From: Candidatus Pseudomonas phytovorans
GTDB lineage: Bacteria; Pseudomonadota; Gammaproteobacteria; Pseudomonadales; Pseudomonadaceae
Assembly (NCBI GenBank): GCA_029202525.1
Contig: CP119325.1
Span: 3,508,001 to 3,572,000 of the forward strand
Length of the DNA stretch: 64,000 nucleotides
Direction of reading: 5' to 3'
Below are positions 16,043 through 24,705 of this stretch, piece by piece. Each line of letters begins with the position of its first letter. Position 1 is the first letter of the stretch. The position numbers and the translations under genes are program-made. Under the pieces are notes generated by a model. It saw nothing but the letters and a program-made list of their open reading frames with translations. It was not told the origin of the DNA and made no database searches.

Positions 16043-18559
16043 CTACAAGACCTTGGCCAAAAACGCCGCTGTGCGGCTGTCGGCACACCCTGCCACCCTC
16101 TGTGGCGGCCCACTGACCACCACCTTGCCTCCGGCATCCCCGGCCCCCGGCCCGATATCGATCACCCAGTCGCTCTGCGCCACCACGCGCATGTCGTGCT
16201 CGACCACCACCACGCTGTGCCCACCCTCGACCAGGCGGTTCAGTTGCACCAGCAACCGGTCGATATCCTGCGGGTGCAAGCCGGTGGTGGGCTCATCCAG
16301 CACATACAGGGTTGCCCCACGGGCCATGCGCTGCAGTTCGGTCGCCAGCTTGATCCGCTGCGCTTCGCCACCGGACAGTTCGGTGGCGGGTTGACCCAGG
16401 CGCAGGTAGCCCAGGCCGATATCCTGCAGCACTTGCAGGCAACGGCGCGCCGGTGGCTGGTCGGCAAATACCTGCAGGGCCTGGTCTACCGTCAGCTGCA
16501 GCACTTGCGCGATGTTCATGCCTTGCCAGCTCACCGCCAGGGTTTCGGGGTTGTAGCGGGCGCCGTGGCAGGTTGGGCAAGGCGCATAGACACTGGGCAT
16601 GAACAGCAACTCGACGCTGACAAACCCTTCGCCCTCGCAGTTGGCACAACGGCCCTTGGCAACGTTGAAGGAAAAGCGCCCGGCGTCGAAGCCCTGCGCC
16701 CTGGCCTGGTCGGTGGCCGCGAACAGCTTGCGCACATGGTCGAACAGGCCGGCGTAGGTGGCCAGGTTGGAGCGCGGCGTGCGGCCGATCGGTTTCTGGT
16801 CGACCTGCACCAGGCGCTTGATGCTACCAAGGCCCGCACTCACATGGCCGCTGCTGGCCTGTTCAGGTTCGTCTTCCAGGCTCTGCTCATCAGGCTCGCC
16901 ACGTTGCTCGGCATGGCCCAGGTGCGCGCCTACCAGCTCCAGCAGGGCCTGGCTGACCAGGCTGGACTTGCCTGAGCCGGATATACCGGTAACGGCCGTA
17001 AAGCAGCCTAGCGGGAATGCGGCGCTGAGGTTATCAAGATTGTTGCGGGTGATGCCCTCAAGTTTCAGCCAGTCGCGGGCCTGCCGGGGCTCACGCGTGG
17101 TCTGGGCCTGGGCATTGAACAGGTAGGCGCGGGTGCGTGATGGCTCGACCTCGGCCAGGCCTTCGGGCGGCCCGTTGTAGAGGATGGTGCCGCCATGCTC
17201 GCCGGCAGCGGGCCCCACATCCACCAGCCAGTCGGCGCGGCGCATGGTGTCCAGGTCGTGCTCCACCACATACACCGAATTGCCTGCGTGTTTCAGGCGC
17301 TGCAAAGCTTCGAACAACGCTTCGCTGTCGGCCGGGTGCAAACCGGCCGATGGTTCGTCGAGCACGTAGATCACGCCAAACAGCTGCGAGTTCAGTTGGG
17401 TGGCAAGGCGCAGGCGTTGCAGCTCACCGGAAGACAAGGTCGGAGTGCTGCGTTCAAGCGCCAGGTAACCGAGGCCCAGGTCGAGCAGGGTGTCGATGCG
17501 CTCCAGCAACTCATTGGCGATACGTTGGGCGGCCAGGCGTTTTTCCAGGGTCAGATCGTCCTGTTGCTGTGTAAGGTAGTCCGCTGCCGCCACCTTGCGG
17601 AACACCTCGGCCAACGCCTGCAAAGACAGGTTCGACAGCTCGGCGATGTCCAGGCCGGCGAAGGTCACACCCAGCGCCTCGCGCTTCAGACGCTTGCCCT
17701 GGCACTGAGGGCAGGGGCTGGGACGCATGAACTGGGCCACGCGCTTGCGCATTTGCGCGCTTTGCGAGTGCATGAACGTATGCAGCACGTAGCGGCGGGC
17801 GCCCATGAAAGTACCCTGGTAGCTGGGTTCCTGCTTGCGCTTGAGTGCTTCGCGGGTCTGTGCCGGGGTCAGGCCGGCATACACCGGTGCGGTGGGCGTT
17901 TCCTCTGTGAACAGGATCCAGTCGCGCTGCGCCTGGGGCAGGTCGCGCCAGGGAATATCGACGTCATAACCCAGGGTTACCAAGATGTCGCGCTGGTTTT
18001 GCCCTTGCCAGGCCATTGGCCAGGACGCCACCGCGCGCTCGCGGATGGTCAGCGACGGGTCGGGGACCATGGTTGCCTCGTTCACCTCGTAGACCCGGCC
18101 CATGCCGTGGCACTCGGGGCAGGCGCCCTGGGGCGTATTCGCTGAAAAGTCTTCGGCGTACAGCATCGCTTGCCCGGCCGGGTAGTGGCCGGCACGCGAG
18201 TAGAGCATGCGGATGGAGCTGGACAAGGTGGTCACGCTGCCCACCGAGGAACGGGCACTTGGCGTGCCGCGTTGCTGCTGAAGGGCCACGGCTGGCGGCA
18301 GGCCTTCGATGGCATCCACATCCGGCACCCCAACCTGGTCGATCAGGCGCCTGGCATAGGGCGCCACCGATTCGAAATAGCGGCGCTGGGCTTCGGCATA
18401 GATCGTGGAGAAAGCCAGGGAGGACTTGCCCGAACCGGATACGCCCGTGAACACCACCAAAGCGTCGCGTGGGATATCGACATCGATGTTTTTCAGATTG
18501 TGCTCGCGGGCACCACGGACGCGGACGAAGCCGCTTGCGGCACTAGGGCTTGGAGGCAT
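16043..18559 (-). CDS. UvrA-like ABC ATPase, class II (UvrA2) paralogue
   Basis: An 838-residue double ABC ATPase starting MPPSPSAASGFVRVRGAREH. It has two Walker A motifs (GVSGSGKSSLAF near 35 and GISGSGKSSLVS near 500), two signature motifs (LSSGELQRLRLATQL and LSGGEAQRIKLATEL) and zinc-binding Cys pairs (CPECHGMGR, CPQCQGKRL, CANCEGEG and CPTCHGAR). It is about 100 residues shorter than housekeeping UvrA and appears to lack the UvrB-interaction domain, as in UvrA2 proteins linked to drug or damage tolerance. It is unlikely to be the main nucleotide-excision-repair UvrA. AAGGTC precedes the chosen ATG. Confidence 0.88.
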   Translation of the reverse strand: MPPSPSAASGFVRVRGAREHNLKNIDVDIPRDALVVFTGVSGSGKSSLAFSTIYAEAQRRYFESVAPYARRLIDQVGVPDVDAIEGLPPAVALQQQRGTPSARSSVGSVTTLSSSIRMLYSRAGHYPAGQAMLYAEDFSANTPQGACPECHGMGRVYEVNEATMVPDPSLTIRERAVASWPMAWQGQNQRDILVTLGYDVDIPWRDLPQAQRDWILFTEETPTAPVYAGLTPAQTREALKRKQEPSYQGTFMGARRYVLHTFMHSQSAQMRKRVAQFMRPSPCPQCQGKRLKREALGVTFAGLDIAELSNLSLQALAEVFRKVAAADYLTQQQDDLTLEKRLAAQRIANELLERIDTLLDLGLGYLALERSTPTLSSGELQRLRLATQLNSQLFGVIYVLDEPSAGLHPADSEALFEALQRLKHAGNSVYVVEHDLDTMRRADWLVDVGPAAGEHGGTILYNGPPEGLAEVEPSRTRAYLFNAQAQTTREPRQARDWLKLEGITRNNLDNLSAAFPLGCFTAVTGISGSGKSSLVSQALLELVGAHLGHAEQRGEPDEQSLEDEPEQASSGHVSAGLGSIKRLVQVDQKPIGRTPRSNLATYAGLFDHVRKLFAATDQARAQGFDAGRFSFNVAKGRCANCEGEGFVSVELLFMPSVYAPCPTCHGARYNPETLAVSWQGMNIAQVLQLTVDQALQVFADQPPARRCLQVLQDIGLGYLRLGQPATELSGGEAQRIKLATELQRMARGATLYVLDEPTTGLHPQDIDRLLVQLNRLVEGGHSVVVVEHDMRVVAQSDWVIDIGPGAGDAGGKVVVSGPPQRVAGCADSRTAAFLAKVL

Positions 18560-18712
18560 GACGCAGACCTTGTAGCAGAACAGTGCGTCCAAGGTAACAG
18601 CAAATGCCGCTGCAGTGATGGCAGTGTTGTTGACCATCAAGTCAGATAGTTACGGAGTGACGCGCACATCGCTAGTGTGGCCAGCAGACTATAGCTACCA
18701 AGAGGTTCAATC

Positions 18713-19582
18713 ATGCAAGCCCCAGCGTCACAAGCGATTTATCAGCAAGTCCCTGTTCATCCGGATTTTAGCCTTGCTGCCCGGTCGTATACGCCTTACG
18801 GCTTTCACGCCGCCCCGGCTCGCCCGTCACTGGGCTTTGCCGGCGAGCTGGATGGACCATTGCCACGCGGCTATCTGCTTGGCAGTGGCAAACGAGTCTA
18901 TGACATAGGGCTGATGCGATTTCACAGCCCGGATGTGTTCAGCCCGTTCGACCGCGGAGGGGTCAATGCCTACGCCTATTGCCTGGGCGACCCGGTAAAC
19001 AATGTGGATCGTGATGGTCATTCACCCACACGCATAGCAGGGCAAAGTACGGGGTTGGTCTGGGGGACGGTCGGCATGCTGTCTTCGCTCAACAAGGCCT
19101 CCAAAACGATTGTCAAAAGGTCGGTTGCCAAGACGAATGGGCAGCCTGTACCCAAGGAGTTCGACGCTGCGAGCCGTACCAACAATGCAATGATCTTCAA
19201 TGGAGGCCTGGCCAGTACCGTTACGAAAATACCTGGTGTAGTGATGGCCTTCGGATATCCAACGGTCGGGTTGGCAAGTGAAATTGTCTGTGTATTAGGG
19301 ATGGGGGCAGCGTCGACTGCCGGCGTGTTTAAAATGCGGCAACTGGTGACCGATATGAAAGCGACCCTTGCAGAAGCCAGGGTAAACAGAATTCCATTGG
19401 GCAAACTGGCAGTAGAGTCACTGAAGGAAGCCACCGGGTGGAACCGACTGCGTGGCCAGGAGTCCGCCATCCTTGAGCCGTTGCCGGAGAAAGTATTGCT
19501 GGTGAGATGGCCTTACACTGCGCGAACCCAAGCGTCGAATAGCCGTTCTGCCAGAGCGGGCAAATTAGGTTCCACCGTGTGA
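18713..19582 (+). CDS. Orphan RHS repeat-associated core protein with variable C-terminal tail
   Basis: A 289-residue protein that begins near the end of an RHS core rather than with the large YD-repeat shell. Residues about 22-102 contain SYTPYGFHAAPARPSLGFAG and YDIGLMRFHSPDVFSPFDRG followed by VNAYAYCLGDPVNNVDRDGH, the hallmark sequence that ends RHS cores. From about 104 the tail is unrelated to known domains I can name; it has Gly/Ala-rich hydrophobic stretches (VTKIPGVVMAFGYPTVGLAS, CVLGMGAASTAGVF) and a basic end. In full RHS proteins this position holds a toxin. AGAGG precedes the ATG. G+C and codon use are lower than in neighbours. No immunity gene is evident downstream. Confidence 0.75.
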   Translation: MQAPASQAIYQQVPVHPDFSLAARSYTPYGFHAAPARPSLGFAGELDGPLPRGYLLGSGKRVYDIGLMRFHSPDVFSPFDRGGVNAYAYCLGDPVNNVDRDGHSPTRIAGQSTGLVWGTVGMLSSLNKASKTIVKRSVAKTNGQPVPKEFDAASRTNNAMIFNGGLASTVTKIPGVVMAFGYPTVGLASEIVCVLGMGAASTAGVFKMRQLVTDMKATLAEARVNRIPLGKLAVESLKEATGWNRLRGQESAILEPLPEKVLLVRWPYTARTQASNSRSARAGKLGSTV

Positions 19583-19706
19583 AACCAGATTAGATTGTGC
19601 TGCAAGGCTCCTCGCGTTTAGCTGTGCCAGGCACGACCTGCCTCACCCGTCGTGATCTCAAGGCAAACAACAAGACCGGGAAACCACCCGCGCGAGGAGA
19701 TTCCAC

Positions 19707-20882
19707 ATGTCCCGACATCAGCACATCCTGGCCTGGCTCGACGATGTGGCCAGCGACCTGCACGCGATCCGTCACGATATCCACGCTCACCCGGAACTGG
19801 GTTTTGAAGAAAGCCGCACCTCGGCGCTGGTCGCCCGATTGCTGGAGGAGTGGGGCTATGAAGTGCACACCCGCATCGGTAAGACCGGTGTGGTCGGTGT
19901 GCTACGCAGCGGCAGCAGCAAACGCCGCCTGGGCCTGCGTGCCGACATGGACGCGCTGCCCATCCACGAGGCGACCGGTGCGGCGTACAGTAGCCAACAC
20001 CAAGGCTGCATGCACGCCTGTGGCCATGACGGGCACACCACCATGTTGCTGGGGGCTGCCCGCTATCTGGCGGCAACCCGACAATTCGATGGCACGCTGA
20101 CGCTGATCTTCCAGCCAGCCGAAGAGGGCCAGGGCGGCGCCGAGGCCATGCTGGCCGACGGCCTGCTGGAACGCTTCCCATGCGATGCACTGTTCGGCAT
20201 GCACAACATGCCCGGGCTGCCGGCCGGGCACCTAGGCTTTCGCGAAGGCCCGATGATGGCCTCACAAGACTTGCTCACTGTTACCCTCGACGGGGTTGGC
20301 GGGCACGGCTCAATGCCCCACTTGACCGTGGATCCGCTAGTGGCGGCGGCCAGTGTGGTGATGGCGCTGCAAACCGTGGTGGCGCGCAATATCGATGCAC
20401 AGGAAGCTGCCGTGGTTACTGTCGGCGCCTTGCAGGCCGGCGAAGCAGCCAATGTGATCCCGCAACAGGCGCTGCTGCGCCTGAGCCTGCGCGCGCTCAA
20501 TGCTGAAGTGCGGGCGCAGACCCTGGAGCGGGTGCGGGCGATCATCGTCAGCCAGGCTGAAAGCTTTGGCTGCCGCGCCAGTATCGAACACCGTCCGGCC
20601 TACCCGGTGCTGGTCAACCATGCTGCAGAAAACACCTTTGCCACGCAGGTAGGGGTCGAATTGCTCGGCGCCGACGCGGTAGATGGCAATACCCGCAAGC
20701 TGATGGGCAGCGAAGACTTTGCCTGGATGCTGCAACGCTGCCCGGGCGCCTACCTGTTCATCGGCAACGGCGTTGGGCGGCCGATGGTGCACAACCCGGC
20801 CTACGACTTCAACGACGACATCCTGCTGACCGGCGCCGCCTACTGGGGCGCGCTGGCAGAGCGCTGGCTCGCGCCCGCCTGA
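19707..20882 (+). CDS. M20 family amidohydrolase (hippurate/N-acyl-amino-acid hydrolase type)
   Basis: A 391-residue cytoplasmic metal-dependent hydrolase. Family features are RHDIHAHPELGFEE at about 22-35, LRADMDALPI near 78, the metal-binding HACGHDGHTTMLLGAARYLA near 108-127, the PAEEGQGGAEAMLADG segment with the catalytic Glu pair, and GHGSMPH of the dimerisation domain. Relatives hydrolyse N-acyl amino acids, hippurate or indole-3-acetyl amino acids. It begins a plus-strand group with an MHS permease and an amidase; GAGGAG precedes the ATG. Confidence 0.9.
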   Translation: MSRHQHILAWLDDVASDLHAIRHDIHAHPELGFEESRTSALVARLLEEWGYEVHTRIGKTGVVGVLRSGSSKRRLGLRADMDALPIHEATGAAYSSQHQGCMHACGHDGHTTMLLGAARYLAATRQFDGTLTLIFQPAEEGQGGAEAMLADGLLERFPCDALFGMHNMPGLPAGHLGFREGPMMASQDLLTVTLDGVGGHGSMPHLTVDPLVAAASVVMALQTVVARNIDAQEAAVVTVGALQAGEAANVIPQQALLRLSLRALNAEVRAQTLERVRAIIVSQAESFGCRASIEHRPAYPVLVNHAAENTFATQVGVELLGADAVDGNTRKLMGSEDFAWMLQRCPGAYLFIGNGVGRPMVHNPAYDFNDDILLTGAAYWGALAERWLAPA

Positions 20883-20968
20883 CCCTCCTTTTTGACGACT
20901 GCCGCTGGAACGAACCCGGGCGCGACCGCGCCTGGGCGATCACCCAATCATTATGTGGAGTGTTTCCT

Positions 20969-22279
20969 ATGCAGACTTCGAGCACCGGCGTGTCGCGTAC
21001 CCGGCAAGTGGTCGCCGCCGTTATCGGCAACGCCCTGGAGTGGTACGACTTTATCGTGTACGGCTTTCTGGCCAGCATTATTGCCCGGCAGTTTTTCCCG
21101 TCCGATGACGAATACGCCTCGCTGCTGATGGCCTTGGCCACTTTCGGCGTCGGCTTTTTCATGCGCCCGGTGGGCGGCGTGTTGCTGGGCATGTATTCCG
21201 ACCGCAAGGGGCGCAAAGCGGCGATGCAGATGATCATCCGCCTGATGACCGTGTCGATTGCCATGATCGCCTTTGCCCCAGATTACCTGGCTATCGGCAT
21301 GGCTGCGCCGCTGCTGATCGTGGTGGCGCGTATGCTTCAGGGCTTTGCAACCGGTGGTGAATACGCCAGTGCCACGGCGTTTCTTGTAGAGAGCGCGCCG
21401 GCCCACCGCAAGGGCCTGTACGGTTCGTGGCAATTGGTGGGGCAGTGCCTGGCGGTGTTTTCCGGGGCGGCGATGGTGGCCCTGGTGACGCACTTGTGTT
21501 CGCCTGAGGCGCTGGACAGCTGGGGCTGGCGCATCCCGTTCGTGCTCGGCCTGCTGATCGGCCCGGTCGGGTTGTGGATACGCAAGCACATGGAAGAGCC
21601 CGAGGAGTTCGTCGAGGCGCGCCGGCAGGCCAAGGGCCCGTCGCCCACCTTGTGGCAGGTATTGCGTGAACACCGGCGTAGCCTGCTGGTGTCAATGGGC
21701 CTGGCCTGTGGTGCGACGGTGTCGTTCTACGTGGTGCTGGTGAACATGCCGACCTTCGCCCACAAGAGCCTCGGGTTGCCGCTGGACCAGGTGCTGCTGG
21801 TGCAGATGCTGGCGGTGGGGCTGATGACCGTGGTCATTCCGCTGGCCGGGGCGTTGTCTGACCGGGTGGGGCGGCGCCCGGTGCTGATGGCTTTCACCCT
21901 GGCCTTTTTCGTGATGGTCTACCCGCTGTATGTGTGGGTGGCCGCCGCGCCTTCGCTGGAGCGCCTGCTGGTGATGCAACTGCTGTTGTGCACGGCCATC
22001 GGCGGCTTCTTCGGGCCGGCACCTACTGCCCTGGCCGAACAGTTCCCGGTGGAGGTGCGTTCCACTGGCGTCTCGGTGGCTTACAACGTGGCGGTGATGG
22101 TGTTCGGCGGCTTTGCCCCGTTGATCGTCACCTGGCTGACCAAGGCACTCGGTACGCCGGTGGCACCGTCGTTCTACGTGCTGTTCGCCTGCCTGCTGAC
22201 GTTGCTGGGCACCTACTGCCTGAAAGAAGCCCCCCGAGCGGGCAAGCCTGTCGCCTTCAACCTTGGAGTAAAACCGTGA
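20969..22279 (+). CDS. MFS permease, metabolite:proton symporter (MHS) family
   Basis: A 436-residue, 12-span importer of the ShiA/ProP/KgtP type. It starts MQTSSTGVSRTRQVVAAVIG, with the family hallmark GNALEWYDFIVYGFLA near residues 20-35, FATFGVGFFMRPVGGVLLGM and YSDRKGRKAAMQ after span 2, and RMLQGFATGGEYASA. GTG 20960 is an alternative start, but GTGGAG sits eight bases before ATG 20969. Members import carboxylates or betaines; together with the neighbouring hydrolases it probably imports an acylated or amidated acid. Its stop overlaps the GTG start of the amidase by four bases. Confidence 0.9.
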   Translation: MQTSSTGVSRTRQVVAAVIGNALEWYDFIVYGFLASIIARQFFPSDDEYASLLMALATFGVGFFMRPVGGVLLGMYSDRKGRKAAMQMIIRLMTVSIAMIAFAPDYLAIGMAAPLLIVVARMLQGFATGGEYASATAFLVESAPAHRKGLYGSWQLVGQCLAVFSGAAMVALVTHLCSPEALDSWGWRIPFVLGLLIGPVGLWIRKHMEEPEEFVEARRQAKGPSPTLWQVLREHRRSLLVSMGLACGATVSFYVVLVNMPTFAHKSLGLPLDQVLLVQMLAVGLMTVVIPLAGALSDRVGRRPVLMAFTLAFFVMVYPLYVWVAAAPSLERLLVMQLLLCTAIGGFFGPAPTALAEQFPVEVRSTGVSVAYNVAVMVFGGFAPLIVTWLTKALGTPVAPSFYVLFACLLTLLGTYCLKEAPRAGKPVAFNLGVKP

Positions 22280-23730
22280 AGCCGCTAGCGATCGACCCTA
22301 TCGTTGCCCTCGATGCCGAGGCGTTGTCCCAGGCCATCCATGCCCGCCAGGTATCGTGCCGGGAGGTGATGCAGGCCTATCTGGCCCATATCGAACGTTG
22401 CAACCCGCAGGTCAACGCACTGGTGTCGCTGCGCCCGGGCGAGGCGGTGTTGGCCGAGGCCGATGAGCGTGATCGTGAGCTGCAGCAAGGCCATTCCCGC
22501 GGCTGGATGCACGGCATGCCCCAGGCAATCAAGGACCTGGCTGCCACTGCCGGGCTGCGCACCACCCTGGGCTCGCCGTTGTTCGCCGAACAGGTACCCG
22601 AGCATGATGCGATCAGCGTGGCGAGGGTGCGGGCGAGCGGGGCGCTGATTGTTGGCAAAAGCAACGTGCCCGAGTTCGGCCTCGGTTCGCAAACCTACAA
22701 CACCCTGTTCGGTACCACCACCAATGCCTACGACCCGCAGCGGGTGGCCGGCGGCAGCAGTGGCGGGGCGGCAGCGGCGCTGGCCATGCGCCTGCTGCCA
22801 GTGGCTGACGGCAGCGACATGATGGGTTCGCTGCGCAACCCGGCGGCGTTCAACAATGTGTTCGGCCTGCGCCCGTCGCAGGGCCGTGTGCCCCATGGCC
22901 CGGCGCTTGAACTGTTCGTGCAGCAACTGGCGACCGAAGGGCCGATGGGGCGCAGCGTGGTGGATGTGGCGCGGCTGTTGTCGACCCAGGCGGGCGTTGA
23001 TGCACAGGTGCCGCTGTCGTTGAGCGAGGGCCGCCGCGATTTCGCCGCAGGGCTGCAGCGCGATTTCCGTGGCGTGCGGGTTGGCTGGCTGGGTGACTAC
23101 AACGGCTACCTGCCGATGGATGACGGAGTGATGGGCCTGTGCGAGGCAGCGTTGGCCGATTTTGCCGAGCTGGGCTGCCGGGTAGAGGCTTGCCAACCAG
23201 CATTCGACCCGGCGCGTTTGTGGCAATGCTGGCTGACCCACCGCCACTTCCTGGTGCACGGCAACCTTGGCGCGGCCTATGCCGACCCAGCCAGGCGCGC
23301 CTTGCTCAAGCCTGAAGCGCAATGGGAAGTGGAGGGTGCCTTGCAGCTGAGCGCGGCATCGCTGTACCAGGCTTCACTGGAGCGCAGCGATTGGTATCGC
23401 GCCTTGGCCAGCCTGTTCGAATGTTACGACTACTTGCTGTTGCCGTCTGCCCAGGTGTTCCCTTTCGAGGCAACGCTGGCATGGCCGCAGGTCGTCGGTG
23501 GGCGGGCGATGGACACCTACCATCGCTGGATGGAGGTGGTGATCGGGCCGACCCTGGCCGGTTTGCCGAGCATCAGCGTACCGGTCGGCTTCAACAGCGC
23601 CGGTTTGCCAATGGGCCTGCAGATCATTGGGCCAGCCCAGGCCGACCATGCCGTATTGCAACTGGCCTACGCCCATGAACAGCTGACCCGCTGGGTTGAA
23701 CGACGACCGCCACCGTGCCTGTTGGCCTGA
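22276..23730 (+). CDS. Amidase signature family hydrolase
   Basis: A 484-residue enzyme starting at GTG (22276) after TTGGAG and translationally coupled to the permease (GTGA overlap). The Ser-cisSer-Lys triad context is clear: the lysine in GMPQAIKDLAATAGL, and VAGGSSGGAAAALAMRLLPV followed by GSDMMGSLRNPAAFNNVFGL. It hydrolyses carboxamides to the acid and ammonia. With the M20 hydrolase and MHS permease it would release an acid and an amine from an imported amide; the substrate is unknown. Confidence 0.9.
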   Translation: MKPLAIDPIVALDAEALSQAIHARQVSCREVMQAYLAHIERCNPQVNALVSLRPGEAVLAEADERDRELQQGHSRGWMHGMPQAIKDLAATAGLRTTLGSPLFAEQVPEHDAISVARVRASGALIVGKSNVPEFGLGSQTYNTLFGTTTNAYDPQRVAGGSSGGAAAALAMRLLPVADGSDMMGSLRNPAAFNNVFGLRPSQGRVPHGPALELFVQQLATEGPMGRSVVDVARLLSTQAGVDAQVPLSLSEGRRDFAAGLQRDFRGVRVGWLGDYNGYLPMDDGVMGLCEAALADFAELGCRVEACQPAFDPARLWQCWLTHRHFLVHGNLGAAYADPARRALLKPEAQWEVEGALQLSAASLYQASLERSDWYRALASLFECYDYLLLPSAQVFPFEATLAWPQVVGGRAMDTYHRWMEVVIGPTLAGLPSISVPVGFNSAGLPMGLQIIGPAQADHAVLQLAYAHEQLTRWVERRPPPCLLA

Positions 23731-23798
23731 TGAAAGCACTGGGCAGGCGCGGTTCTTGCTGGCTATGCTGACCATCCAGCTACAGGGAGGTCATACTC

Positions 23799-24569
23799 AT
23801 GGGCATTACGGCAGACAGCGGCGGCGTACGTTCGGTGGAGCGTGCGCTGGCCATTGTCGACCTGTTGGGCGAGCACCAGGCCCTGGGCCTGGAAGAACTG
23901 CATTACCTTACCGGCCTGCCCAAGGCCACGGCGTCGCGTATGCTCGCCACGCTGCAGGAGCAGGGCTGGGTCTACCGTGGCCTGAGCGACCGGCGTTATC
24001 GCCTGTGCGCGCGGCGGCTGTTCGGTGACCGGCAGATGCGTTTCAAGCGGCGCCTGGTGGAAAGTGCCGCACCGATGCTGCTGGAACTGAGCGAGCGCAC
24101 CGGGCTGGTAGTGGACTTGTCGTGCTTCGACGGCGAGCGGCTGGAGGTGATGGAGAGCGCCATCCCTCAGGTACTGCGCAAGCGCTACCCGCATACCTGC
24201 CAGATCGTCGGGCACCATGCCAGCCTGTTTCACTCGGCCATGGGGCGGGCGTGCCTGGGTGAGCTGGCAGTCGATGAAGTGCAGCGCCTGGCGGCCCATG
24301 AACGGCTGCGCGATGACGCGGTGCTGCGCAACATCGAAGAAGACGCCCACAAAGGCTTTGGCCAGCGCACTGAAGGGTACTGGGAGTACCCGGTGCGCTT
24401 GCCATTCCTGATCCGCGCCATTGCTTTGCCGGTGCATGCCGACGGGCGCCTGGCCGGGAGCATCGCCTTGCACTGGCCGCTGGATCGGGCCCCTGTGGAG
24501 CGGGTGTTGAACCTGCACCTGAGCAGCCTGGCGAGTACCGTGGGCGATGTGCAGCGGGCCTTGGCCTGA
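23799..24569 (+). CDS. IclR family transcriptional regulator
   Basis: A 256-residue regulator with an N-terminal winged helix (RSVERALAIVDLLGEHQALG and LEELHYLTGLPKATASRMLA) at about 10-70, and a C-terminal IclR effector domain (SERTGLVVDLSCFDGERLEV, VGHHASLFHSAMGRACLGEL, ALPVHADGRLAGSIALHWPL). It lies 68 bases downstream of the amidase on the same strand and probably controls the hydrolase/permease group. GGAGG precedes the ATG. Confidence 0.9.
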   Translation: MGITADSGGVRSVERALAIVDLLGEHQALGLEELHYLTGLPKATASRMLATLQEQGWVYRGLSDRRYRLCARRLFGDRQMRFKRRLVESAAPMLLELSERTGLVVDLSCFDGERLEVMESAIPQVLRKRYPHTCQIVGHHASLFHSAMGRACLGELAVDEVQRLAAHERLRDDAVLRNIEEDAHKGFGQRTEGYWEYPVRLPFLIRAIALPVHADGRLAGSIALHWPLDRAPVERVLNLHLSSLASTVGDVQRALA

Positions 24570-24581
24570 GGTCATCCTGCA

Positions 24582-24678
24582 CTGGCCCTTTCGCGGGCAT
24601 GCCCGCTCCCACAGGGAAAGCGTGTTGCATGGGGTTGCACAGAACCTGTGGGAGCGGGCGAGCCCGCGAAGAGGCCGG
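24582..24678. repeat. REPIN-like palindromic element 3
   Basis: Arms 24582-24615 and 24645-24678 of type GCGGGC(A/G)TGCCCGCTCCCACAGG are complementary with a few mismatches and share the family of element 2. It sits between the convergent ends of the IclR gene and the AraC gene and may act as their terminator. Confidence 0.88.
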
Positions 24679-24705
24679 TGCAGGCCACAGCAAAGCTTGC
24701 AGGTG

